A stretch of 19,143 bases of DNA, from positions 1 to 19,143 of the forward strand of contig CAMPGU010000044.1 in the NCBI GenBank assembly GCA_946885645.1. Direction: 5' to 3'. Each line of letters begins with the position of its first letter. The first letter of the stretch is position 1. This document shows, in pieces, positions 12,105-19,143 of the stretch. Both the position numbers and the translations under genes were made by a program. This DNA is from an uncultured Haloferula sp. (GTDB taxonomy: Bacteria; Verrucomicrobiota; Verrucomicrobiae; Verrucomicrobiales; Akkermansiaceae). Below the pieces are notes generated by a model, which was not told the origin of the DNA, searched no databases, and was given only the letters and a program-made list of their open reading frames with translations.

Positions 12105-13769
12105 ATGAAAACCCTACGCGTTCTGATTCTAGTATTCCTGGTAGTTCACACGATCCCTGCCACCGCACAAGGCGCCTTGCGCATCCGGGATCTCTATGAT
12201 CCCGCGCTAGCTCCATTCTACCATGGCGTCGCCTCAGGCGATCCTTTGCCGGACGGCGTCATTCTCTGGACCCGCGTCACTCCTCCGGGGCGGTTGGCAA
12301 CGCGACGGAAAGTTCCGGTGACTTGGAAAGTTGCCACCGATCCGCTCTTGAGCCAGGTGGTTGCGAGCGGGAATACTTTGGCCACCTCCCGCACCGATTT
12401 CACGGTAAAGATCGACGTCCGCGGTCTTCAGCCGGGCCAGACTTACTACTACGCTTTTACGGCGCAGGGGCGGCAGTCGATCACCGGTAAAACGAAAACC
12501 GCTCCGGCAGCTCCTGTCGAGCAGTTGAAGTTCGCCGTGGTTTCGTGTGCGAATTACGAGTGGGGGTTCTTCTCCGGCTATGAGCAGATCTCCCGCCGCA
12601 CGGATCTTGATGCCGTGATCCATGTCGGCGACTACATCTATGAGTATCCCGACAACGCCTCCTACAGCGCCGAGGAGATCCGGGACCTGCGCACGCTTTT
12701 CCCGCGGAATGAAACCGTCACGCTTCGCCATTACCGCACGCGGTACGCGACCTACCGTCTCGACCCGAACCTGAGGCGGTGCCACCAACAACATCCCTTT
12801 ATTACCATTTGGGATGACCACGAATTCGCCAATGACGCGTGGCGTGGCGGCGCCGAGAACCACACTCCCCGGAAGGAGGGCCGCTGGACCAAGCGCAAGG
12901 CAGCCGCGATGCGAGCTTATCTGGAGTGGATGCCGGTTCGCACGGAGGGTACCAGCATCGTCCGCACCTTGAGCTATGGGTCGCTGATGGATCTCGTGCT
13001 TCTGGACACGCGCATCGAGGGCCGGGACATCCAGATCGACGACGTGAACGATCCGGCGCTGTATGCCCCGGACCGCACCATGCTCGGGCTTTCGCAAAAG
13101 GAGTGGCTCAAGAACGAGCTCTCCTCCTCGACCGCCACATGGAAAGTCATCGGAAACCAAGTGATCTTCTCCGAGTTCAATATCGGCTTCGCCGCAGACC
13201 TCGACCCCCTTACAACCGCTGATTTCCTTGAAAGCCAGTTTCTTGACATCTGGGATGGCTATCCTGCCGAACGGGCGGAGCTGGTGGACTTCATTGCCAC
13301 TGAGCAGATCGATAACGTGGTGATCCTCACGGGCGACATCCACTGCAGCTTCGCTTTCGAGGTTGCTGATCCGGTATTGGGAAATCCCAATTATGATCCG
13401 GTCACCGGTGCCGGGGCGGTTGCGGTCGAGTTCGTCACCCCGAGCCTCTCCGCGGCGAATTTCGATGAAGAGATCGGTGAGTTCTTCACCGGCCTGGTAG
13501 AGGATGTGATCAACAGGCCGTACCCTGCCACCAACATTAACAACAATCCTCACATGAAATTCGCGGACTTGGACCGCCATGGCTACCTGGTCCTCTCGGT
13601 GGAAGCTCAGCAGGTGCAGGCGGATTACTATTACCTCGCGGATGTGCTGGTACCCCAGACCACCGAAACGTGGGGTGCCGGTTTCATTACGGCTGCGGGG
13701 AGCCATCTTCTTACTCCCGCCTTGGCGCCTGCGCCGCCTAAAACCGTCCAAGACGTCCCCGCTCCCTGA
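12105..13769 (+). CDS. phoD: secreted PhoD-like alkaline phosphatase/phosphodiesterase
   Basis: A 554-residue exported metallophosphatase. A signal peptide (MKTLRVLILVFLVVHTIPAT, cleavage near ATAQ-G) precedes the PhoD N-terminal beta domain (about 30-135, with HGVASGDPLPDGVILWTRV). The catalytic domain shows the family's metal residues: Cys148 (VVSCANYEWGFF), Asp176 (HVGDYIYEY), Asp237-Asp238-His239 (WDDHEFANDAW) and Asp411 to His413 (TGDIHCSF). PhoD enzymes use Fe3+ and Ca2+ to release phosphate from phosphoesters outside the cytoplasm. The signal lacks the twin arginine of Bacillus PhoD and looks Sec-type. ATG 12105 is chosen because the signal peptide starts there; the longer frame to 11997 has no support. 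No Pho box was recognised. Confidence 0.92.
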   Translation: MKTLRVLILVFLVVHTIPATAQGALRIRDLYDPALAPFYHGVASGDPLPDGVILWTRVTPPGRLATRRKVPVTWKVATDPLLSQVVASGNTLATSRTDFTVKIDVRGLQPGQTYYYAFTAQGRQSITGKTKTAPAAPVEQLKFAVVSCANYEWGFFSGYEQISRRTDLDAVIHVGDYIYEYPDNASYSAEEIRDLRTLFPRNETVTLRHYRTRYATYRLDPNLRRCHQQHPFITIWDDHEFANDAWRGGAENHTPRKEGRWTKRKAAAMRAYLEWMPVRTEGTSIVRTLSYGSLMDLVLLDTRIEGRDIQIDDVNDPALYAPDRTMLGLSQKEWLKNELSSSTATWKVIGNQVIFSEFNIGFAADLDPLTTADFLESQFLDIWDGYPAERAELVDFIATEQIDNVVILTGDIHCSFAFEVADPVLGNPNYDPVTGAGAVAVEFVTPSLSAANFDEEIGEFFTGLVEDVINRPYPATNINNNPHMKFADLDRHGYLVLSVEAQQVQADYYYLADVLVPQTTETWGAGFITAAGSHLLTPALAPAPPKTVQDVPAP

Positions 13770-14065
13770 TCGGGAGTAGCATCAAGGTAAAAAGCAGTTC
13801 GCTCTGACCGTGCGGACTTCGTCCCCTCCACCTCTGGAAAGGCTTTGGCTGTTCCTGGTCCGCCGGGGAGTGGCGGCCATGGAGGAGGTCCGGATCTCTT
13901 GGAGCGGGGATTGTCAGCCGAGGTCGCCATCGGGCCGAGCGGGTATATCGGATTTGCACGTCTCTTGAGCTCTGGCTGATGGAAGCAAATGGCTGCCGGT
14001 CAGGCCTGCCTGCTCGCCAATTCGGTGAAATGGTGCGGCGGGAAATAGGCCGCTCACCACCACGC
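13770..14065. other. convergent gap between phosphatase and Ser/Thr kinase
   Basis: About 296 bases with no convincing gene. A short GC hairpin (CTCCC tgatc GGGAG, 13762-13776) overlaps the phosphatase stop but is not followed by a T run. Near the right end lies a hairpin that could terminate the kinase gene. Short frames on both strands lack any recognisable protein pattern. Confidence 0.4.
14032..14058 (-). terminator. possible terminator hairpin of the Ser/Thr kinase gene
   Basis: Eight bases after the kinase stop, GGTG-CGGC (14032-14039) can pair with GCCG-CACC (within 14049-14058), with a 2-base bulge and a 9-base loop. On the minus strand it is followed by ATTTC, only a weak T tract. 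Confidence 0.35.
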
Positions 14066-16336
14066 TTACAGATCTTCGGTCGCCTGCATGGCTCCTGCTT
14101 CGCGAACCAGGATCCGGGCGACGGACCAGGAGAACCAGTTGCCGGGAAGGGGCCGAGTAGGGGATTCCTCCGCAGGATCGGGTGGAGCGGGGATCATTCC
14201 GCGGGCTTTGCGGAGATCTTCGGCCGCCCGCTGGCTGTTGCCGAGTTGCTGGTGGCTCATTGCCGTAAGGCAGAGGATCGAGGCGATGCGCGGGCCCGTC
14301 TTGTCGGGTGTCTCCAGGGATTTCCGGCTCCATTCCAAGGCCTCTTCAAAGCCCCCCGAGCGATAATGATAGAGCGCCATGGAAAACGCCTCCCACTCGG
14401 GAAAGCTGGGAGCATTCGTGGATTCGGGATGAGGATCGATGCTGCGCGAACACATCTCCGCCACCTGCTGTAGCTTGGCGAGCATGCCGGGCGGTGCGGG
14501 CGCAAGCAGGCAGGCTTTGAGCAGGTGCTCAGCTTCGAGGGTGTTCTTCGCCGGCAGATAGAGATCGACGACCTCCTTACGGAAAACCTCGTAGCTTTTC
14601 AGATCGCGATACTCGAGGTAGGCGGGGCCGGTGTACAGCAGGTCCAGGCCCTCGACAATGTTCCTCCGCTTGTCGAGCCGGTTGGCCTGATGGAGCAGCG
14701 TGAAACATTGCACCGCCTGCTCCCAGCGCCCGTAAACGGCATACCAGTTTCCCAACGATCGGAATACCTCGGCCGCCTCGCGGGAAGGATCGATGGAGGA
14801 CAGGGCGTTCTGCTGCAGGAGCGCGTCGGCCTCCTCGATCTTGCCTTCGCTCAGCAGCACCGCCACACGCGAGATGTTCGCGCGCGCCTGAGCCTGGCTC
14901 TTGAGCCGGGATTCCTCCGCGCGTGAGGCTTCGGCCTCTTGCCGGAGCCGCTCCTGCTCGACCAAGGCGTCGCGCTCGCGCAGGTAGAGCACGGTGGCCG
15001 CGCTCATCCCGGCGATCAGCGAAATCGCCACCGCCACGCCTGAAAGGCAGGCGGCGCGGTTCCGGCGTACGAACTTGCCGAGGAGGTAGATCCGGCTCGG
15101 ACGGCGGGCGATAACGGGCTCATCGGAAAGGAAACGCTGCACGTCCATCGCCAGGCTGTTGGCGGTCTGGTATCGCCGGTTGCGGTCCTTCTCCAGGGCC
15201 TTCATCACGATCCAGTCGAGATCGCCGGAAATCAAGGAGACGAGACGGCTCTTCTCGCTCCGGCGCTGGCTCGCGATCCCTGCCGCCGCCGGACCTGCCG
15301 CGTGCAAGGAAGCGGAGGGCACGAGCGGATCCTTCTCCAGAAGCGTGCGGCGCATCTCGGACATGCCGGACTTCAGCAGCGCGTCGCCATCGAAGGGCGG
15401 CCGGCCCGCGAGGAGCTCGTAGAGCAGCGCGCCGAGGCCGTAAACGTCGCTGCGGGTGTCGATATCGATGCCGCCCATGTCCACCTGCTCGGGACTCATG
15501 TAGGCAGGCGTTCCGACCGGCTGATCCAGTGCCGTGGACATGGCGGGAGCGGGCAGACGGTTCTCGGTTGCCTTCGCGATGCCGAAATCGATGACTTTTG
15601 GAAGGGCGACGCCGTCGTGAGTAGCGACGAGAATGTTGGAGGGCTTGATGTCGCGATGAATGATGCCCTTCTGGTGAGCGTGTTGGATCGCGTGGCAAAC
15701 CTGGATGAAGAGGCGTAGCCGCTCAGGGATGTCGAGCTTCTCTTCGTCGCAGTAGGTGGTGAGTCGGTTGCCTCTCACCAGCTCCATGACGAAGTAGGGT
15801 CTCCCCCCGGCAGTGGCCCCTGCATCGAGCACCCGCGCGATATTCGGATGATCCATCAGCGCCAGCGCCTGTCGCTCAATCTCGAAGCGCGAGATGACCG
15901 TCTCGGTGTCCATGCCCAAGCGGATCACCTTCAGCGCCACGCGGCGCATCACGGGCTCCTGTTGCTCGGCCTCATAGACGACTCCGCAGCCGCCGGAACC
16001 GATGCGGCCGATCAGGCGGTAGCGCCCTATCGTGGATCCCGGCTCATCGTCTGAGAGGGAAGAGGGATCGTTCCGGTAGTCCTCCTCCCGCATCGCCATC
16101 AAAGTATCCTCCGCGAGAAGGTCGCGATGCTTGCGGGTTTCGATGAAGAAGGCGGCTGACTCACCCGCGAGCTCGAGAAGTTCCGACATTCGTGCCAGCC
16201 CGTCCGGGTCGCCATGGAAGGAGCGCTCCAGGAAGAGACGCCGCTCTTCCGGGACATCAATGTGGACCGCGGTATTGAAGATCGCGTCCTCCAGGTCGTT
16301 GAGATCCGTGGGTGCTCCGGCTTGGCTCGCTTCCAT
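14066..16336 (-). CDS. membrane-anchored Hanks-type Ser/Thr protein kinase with TPR-like C-terminus
   Basis: A 756-residue kinase. Residues 1-100 hold the helical N-terminus common in verrucomicrobial and planctomycete kinases. The kinase domain (about 103-405) is complete: glycine loop GRIGSGGCGVVYEA, Lys136 (VALKVI), catalytic HRDIKPSN with Asp229, DFG Asp250, GTPAYMSPEQ and DVYGLGALLYELL. The family hallmark DLDWIVMKALEKDRNRRYQT follows. One membrane helix (about 428-452) leads, after a charged coiled coil, to a C-terminal region with degenerate TPR-like helices (for example LGNWYAVYGRWEQAVQCF and SHQQLGNSQRAAEDLRKA). The N-terminal kinase should be cytoplasmic and the TPR part periplasmic. 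ATG 16336 is used; GTG 16345 in frame is an alternative, and neither has a Shine-Dalgarno site. No sigma-factor partner, often adjacent in this family, is in the window. Confidence 0.92.
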   Translation of the reverse strand: MEASQAGAPTDLNDLEDAIFNTAVHIDVPEERRLFLERSFHGDPDGLARMSELLELAGESAAFFIETRKHRDLLAEDTLMAMREEDYRNDPSSLSDDEPGSTIGRYRLIGRIGSGGCGVVYEAEQQEPVMRRVALKVIRLGMDTETVISRFEIERQALALMDHPNIARVLDAGATAGGRPYFVMELVRGNRLTTYCDEEKLDIPERLRLFIQVCHAIQHAHQKGIIHRDIKPSNILVATHDGVALPKVIDFGIAKATENRLPAPAMSTALDQPVGTPAYMSPEQVDMGGIDIDTRSDVYGLGALLYELLAGRPPFDGDALLKSGMSEMRRTLLEKDPLVPSASLHAAGPAAAGIASQRRSEKSRLVSLISGDLDWIVMKALEKDRNRRYQTANSLAMDVQRFLSDEPVIARRPSRIYLLGKFVRRNRAACLSGVAVAISLIAGMSAATVLYLRERDALVEQERLRQEAEASRAEESRLKSQAQARANISRVAVLLSEGKIEEADALLQQNALSSIDPSREAAEVFRSLGNWYAVYGRWEQAVQCFTLLHQANRLDKRRNIVEGLDLLYTGPAYLEYRDLKSYEVFRKEVVDLYLPAKNTLEAEHLLKACLLAPAPPGMLAKLQQVAEMCSRSIDPHPESTNAPSFPEWEAFSMALYHYRSGGFEEALEWSRKSLETPDKTGPRIASILCLTAMSHQQLGNSQRAAEDLRKARGMIPAPPDPAEESPTRPLPGNWFSWSVARILVREAGAMQATEDL

Positions 16337-16420
16337 TCGCGTCACTGGCGGTGGTGGGAGAGCATGATCCGAATGTCCGCTGCTTCAAGAAACATCACGA
16401 ACGCGGCTCGGGAAGAGGGT

Positions 16421-16457
16421 GCCCCGGCCCGCCCAACCCAAGAGGGCGGGCCGGGGC
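16421..16457 (-). terminator. strong GC hairpin between the repeat protein and kinase genes
   Basis: GCCCCGGCCCGCCC (16421-16434) and GGGCGGGCCGGGGC (16444-16457) form a perfect 14-bp stem with a 9-base loop. On the minus strand it lies downstream of the repeat-protein stop, after another hairpin, and is followed by a pyrimidine-rich stretch (ACCCTCTTCCC) instead of a T run. It probably ends or attenuates transcription of the exported protein gene before the kinase. Confidence 0.7.
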
Positions 16458-16462
16458 GAAGA

Positions 16463-16489
16463 CCGCGCCGCAAACCCGCGGCGGCGCGG
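16463..16489 (-). terminator. second GC hairpin directly after the repeat-protein stop
   Basis: CCGCGCCGC (16463-16471) and GCGGCGCGG (16481-16489) form a perfect 9-bp stem with a 9-base loop, starting 17 bases after the minus-strand stop codon. There is no T run. Together with the adjacent 14-bp hairpin it forms a tandem structure that could block transcription or protect the 3' end of the mRNA. Confidence 0.55.
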
Positions 16490-16505
16490 CGACCCCGAAA
16501 TAGGA

Positions 16506-19143
16506 TCACTCGACCCGGTTCACACGCAGGCGCACGAAGTTCTTCGTAGGCCCGGCAGGCAGGGTGTAGGAAATCGTGGTTGAGTTGTTGGTGTCGGGCG
16601 TCACAACCGCCCAAGGCTCCGGATCCGCGCCCAGGGTGGACGAGGCTTCGATGGCGTAGCTGACGTCGTTGTTGCTCACAGCCACGGCTCGCTTGGCAAA
16701 GCTGAGGGTGCCGTTGGAGAGGGATGGCAGGGAGTTCGCGGAGGTGGGATTCAAGCCGTCCAAGGCGTACTCGATGAGGTTGCGGAGACCATCTTGGTCC
16801 GGATCGGCATCGGCTTCCTTGTCCGCTGCACTGAGGCCGGGATATTGATCCATGAAGTCTGCGAAACCGCCGGAGCTACCGCCTACCTGGATGCTGCCGC
16901 TGCCGGTGATACGGCCGCCGGAGTTGCCGGCGTCGTAGGTGCCTTCCGCCTGTGCGGCTCCGTTCAGGACCAGGCTGCCCACCACATCGACCTCTCCGTG
17001 AGGCAAGTCCAGGACGGCTCCGCTAGCGACGGAAACAGTCGAGGAGTTGCCGAGCGTTGCCTGGGACAGCATCAAAGTGCCGGCGCTAACGGTAGTGCTG
17101 CCGGTGTAGCTGTTGGCTCCGGTCAGGGTCAGGGTTCCGGTGCCGGATTTCACCACGGAGCCGGTGCCGGTGAGAACGCCGTCGAAGGTCGTGCTCTCGT
17201 TGATTCCCCCGATGTCCACGGTGACAGGAGCCCCTGTCGTGTCTGCGAGTGTCTGGCTAGCGGTACCGGTCAGCCCGCCAATCTTGAAGCTGCCGGTATT
17301 CACCGCGGCCGCGAAGGACATGCCGTTCTCCTCGGTCGTCACCAGGGAGAGGGTGGCATTCTGCAGGGCCTCCAGATGATTCAGTTGCAGCAGGCGGTTG
17401 GTGATGCTGGTGATCGTGGACGGCTGCTCCACGGAAATCGTGCCCGAGTAGGGATTCGCGGCGCTGAGCCTCACCACTCCTCGGTTGGCAGAACCGTTGG
17501 CCGTCCCCGCGACATGAAGGGTGGCCGAACCCGAGATCGGAGCGGAGATATCCAGGGTTTCAAAAGCACCGTTGTTCGTTGGCGAGGCGAGTGCGCCGAT
17601 GAAGGAATCTGCAGCCACGGTCACGTTGCCCTCCACGGTCAGCACCGCACCCGGGACGTCGGCAGAGGCTTGATCGAGCAGGCCGCCATTCAGGATGAGG
17701 TTGTCGATTACGATCGTTTGCTGCGCGTCCGGCGTACCCGCGCCTTTGCCAAGAAGTCGGCCCCCTGCATCCACGGAGAGCGAGGCGCCGGCAAAGGCGA
17801 AGCTACCAGCCGTGACCGGCGTGCGCAGCGTGAAGGCCTGGGTGAAGTAGTGGTTGATCGCCGTGGGAGCCGCCAAATTGCTCCAATTTCCCGCGGAGTT
17901 GAGCGAGCTGGCACCCAGCGCGTCGTTCGCGATCAGCACTACATTCTCCGGGACCGGTTCCCCCGTATTTACCTGAATCTTGCCCGTGCCGGTGATGTAG
18001 CCGCCGGGTGTGTTCGAATCATAGATCCCATCCGGCTGCACCACGCCGCCCAAGGTGAGAGCCGCCACGACGTCGGTTTCCTCGTGGAAGAGGTCGAGTG
18101 TAGCACCGCTCGCGATGGATAAGGTCGAGTCATTGTGAAGAAGCGTTCCTGTGCCCAGGCTCAGCACGCCGTCGAGAACGGTGGTGCTGCCGGTGTAGGT
18201 CTGGTTCGGTCCTTGCATGATCACGGTGCCTTCACCCGCCTTCACCAGGTTGCCGGTGCCTCGCAGGGCACCGGCATAGAAGCTATCGAGTCCGGTGCCG
18301 CCGATCTCCAGCGTTACCGGGTTTCCCGCGGTGTCGCTGAGCGTCTGGCCTGCGGACCCTGCGAGGCCCGCGACCCTGAAGGTGCCGGTATTTGCAGCAG
18401 CGGCGAAGGAAACCGGATTCTCGGCGGTGGTGGCGAGGCCGAGCGTGGCGAAGCGCAGGGCGTCCAGATGGTTCAGCTGGAGCAGGCGGTGGGTCGCGCT
18501 GGAGATCGTGCCGCCGTTCGTAGGCTGAAAGACGTCGATCTGCCCGGAGTAGGTATTTGCAGCGCTCAATCTCACCACGCCGCGGTTCACGCCCCCGTTC
18601 GCCGCGCCGGCGACCGAGAGGGGCTCGGTGCCGGAGATCGTAGCACCGATGTCCATGATCTCGAAGTTAGTGGCACCGTTCGTATTCGCGCCGATCGCGC
18701 CAAGAACCGAGGCGGCCGTAACGTGAATATTTCCGTTTAGGGTGAACAGGACGTTCGTGGTGTTCTCCCCCCCGGCCTGCTCGAGCCGCCCGCCATTGAG
18801 AATCAGATTGGCGACGGTGACGGTCTGGGTGGTGTTCGAGCCTGCACCCTTCCCGAGCAGACGTCCGGCGGTGCCGGCATCGATCGAAAGAGAATCCCCG
18901 CCGAAGGTGAAGCTGCCTGCGGTGTTGGGAGTGCGCAGCGTGAAGGCACCGGTGAAGTAACTGTTGCCCGGGCCGGGGGCAGCGGCATTGCTCCATGGGC
19001 CGGCGGTCGTGAATGAAGAAGTCCCGACGGGATCCGATGCATTCAGCGAAACGTCCGCTGCGATCGCGGAACTGCCGAACACGGCGGTGGAGAGGGCTGC
19101 GACTTGCAAGGCAAGCCGGAGCGGGTGGGGGTCGGTAGGGTTG
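16506..19143 (-). CDS. exported autotransporter-associated beta-strand repeat protein, 5' end cut by the window
   Basis: The frame is open to the right edge. The first apparent start (TTG at 19107-19109) is inside a signal peptide whose core, LRLALQVAALSTAVFGSSAIA, begins upstream, so the true start is outside. The mature part is Gly/Ala/Ser/Thr/Asn-rich beta-helix-like sequence with autotransporter-associated repeats (GTGTLTLTGANSYTGSTT and AGEGTVIMQGPNQTYTGSTT). It consists of two homologous halves of about 355 residues. The C-terminal part (about 16506-16870) has a calcium-type loop, DADPDQDGLRNLIEYAL, and a beta domain ending NFVRLRVNR, a pattern common in verrucomicrobial surface proteins. 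There is no autotransporter barrel and no PEP-CTERM anchor, so the name refers only to the repeats. Role in adhesion or matrix is inferred. Confidence 0.88.
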   Translation of the reverse strand, partial: NPTDPHPLRLALQVAALSTAVFGSSAIAADVSLNASDPVGTSSFTTAGPWSNAAAPGPGNSYFTGAFTLRTPNTAGSFTFGGDSLSIDAGTAGRLLGKGAGSNTTQTVTVANLILNGGRLEQAGGENTTNVLFTLNGNIHVTAASVLGAIGANTNGATNFEIMDIGATISGTEPLSVAGAANGGVNRGVVRLSAANTYSGQIDVFQPTNGGTISSATHRLLQLNHLDALRFATLGLATTAENPVSFAAAANTGTFRVAGLAGSAGQTLSDTAGNPVTLEIGGTGLDSFYAGALRGTGNLVKAGEGTVIMQGPNQTYTGSTTVLDGVLSLGTGTLLHNDSTLSIASGATLDLFHEETDVVAALTLGGVVQPDGIYDSNTPGGYITGTGKIQVNTGEPVPENVVLIANDALGASSLNSAGNWSNLAAPTAINHYFTQAFTLRTPVTAGSFAFAGASLSVDAGGRLLGKGAGTPDAQQTIVIDNLILNGGLLDQASADVPGAVLTVEGNVTVAADSFIGALASPTNNGAFETLDISAPISGSATLHVAGTANGSANRGVVRLSAANPYSGTISVEQPSTITSITNRLLQLNHLEALQNATLSLVTTEENGMSFAAAVNTGSFKIGGLTGTASQTLADTTGAPVTVDIGGINESTTFDGVLTGTGSVVKSGTGTLTLTGANSYTGSTTVSAGTLMLSQATLGNSSTVSVASGAVLDLPHGEVDVVGSLVLNGAAQAEGTYDAGNSGGRITGSGSIQVGGSSGGFADFMDQYPGLSAADKEADADPDQDGLRNLIEYALDGLNPTSANSLPSLSNGTLSFAKRAVAVSNNDVSYAIEASSTLGADPEPWAVVTPDTNNSTTISYTLPAGPTKNFVRLRVNRVE
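16884..17942 (-). repeat. second half-repeat of the exported beta-helix protein
   Basis: About 353 codons, beginning near NVVLIANDALG and ending near ITGSGSIQV. It carries the same anchors in the same order as the first block, with a few short deletions, so the gene has arisen by an internal duplication of roughly 1.1 kb that has since diverged. Confidence 0.85.
17970..19052 (-). repeat. first half-repeat of the exported beta-helix protein
   Basis: About 361 codons, beginning near DVSLNASDPVG and ending near ITGTGKIQV. It aligns along its whole length with the following block; shared anchors are AFTLRTP, RLLGKGAG, NRGVVRLSAAN, RLLQLNHL and YTGSTTV. Confidence 0.85.

Noticed and set aside
12234..13751. 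505-codon minus-strand ORF
   Set aside because: It is the exact shadow of the PhoD phosphatase, which has all catalytic motifs on the plus strand.
16794..18122. 442-codon plus-strand ORF
   Set aside because: It is antisense to the exported repeat protein, repeats with its halves, and has no start context or recognisable family.

Overview
The window looks like a chromosomal segment from a GC-rich bacterium of the Verrucomicrobia (Verrucomicrobiaceae/Luteolibacter-like). This rests on family content: a Hanks-type kinase with the C-terminal architecture common in Verrucomicrobia and Planctomycetes, an autotransporter-associated beta-strand repeat protein with a verrucomicrobial-style C-terminal domain, and several genes without a Shine-Dalgarno sequence. 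The taxonomy is inference; no rRNA or marker gene is present.

Left part (1-9168), signalling. A short minus-strand ORF (241-486) carries an isolated histidine-kinase dimerisation helix and is divergent from a giant hybrid kinase (734-7018). That kinase has about 25 consecutive HAMP-like modules, including eleven exact 92-residue tandem units, then GAF, HisKA, HATPase and three receivers. It resembles the fungal Os-1/Nik1 (group III) kinases with about twice as many repeats. A second hybrid kinase (REC-GAF-HisKA-HATPase-REC, 7060-9168) follows 41 bases downstream, so the two are probably co-transcribed.

Middle (9385-11877). A winged-helix-like gene and two small three-helix membrane proteins of the DUF5985 type form a compact three-gene set. 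It runs convergently into a cupin gene only 4 bases away. A 472-base gap with no convincing gene leads to a small outer-membrane beta-barrel gene that ends in a clear intrinsic terminator.

Right part (11878-19143). A secreted PhoD-type phosphatase (plus strand) faces a membrane Ser/Thr kinase with a TPR-like exterior (minus strand). Upstream of the kinase, on the same strand, is a large exported repeat protein built from two homologous halves. It is cut by the right edge and is followed by two strong GC hairpins. No tRNA, rRNA, CRISPR array, insertion sequence or phage gene was seen. The window reads as an envelope and signalling neighbourhood. The most unusual object is the poly-HAMP kinase; the least understood is the winged-helix plus DUF5985 pair.
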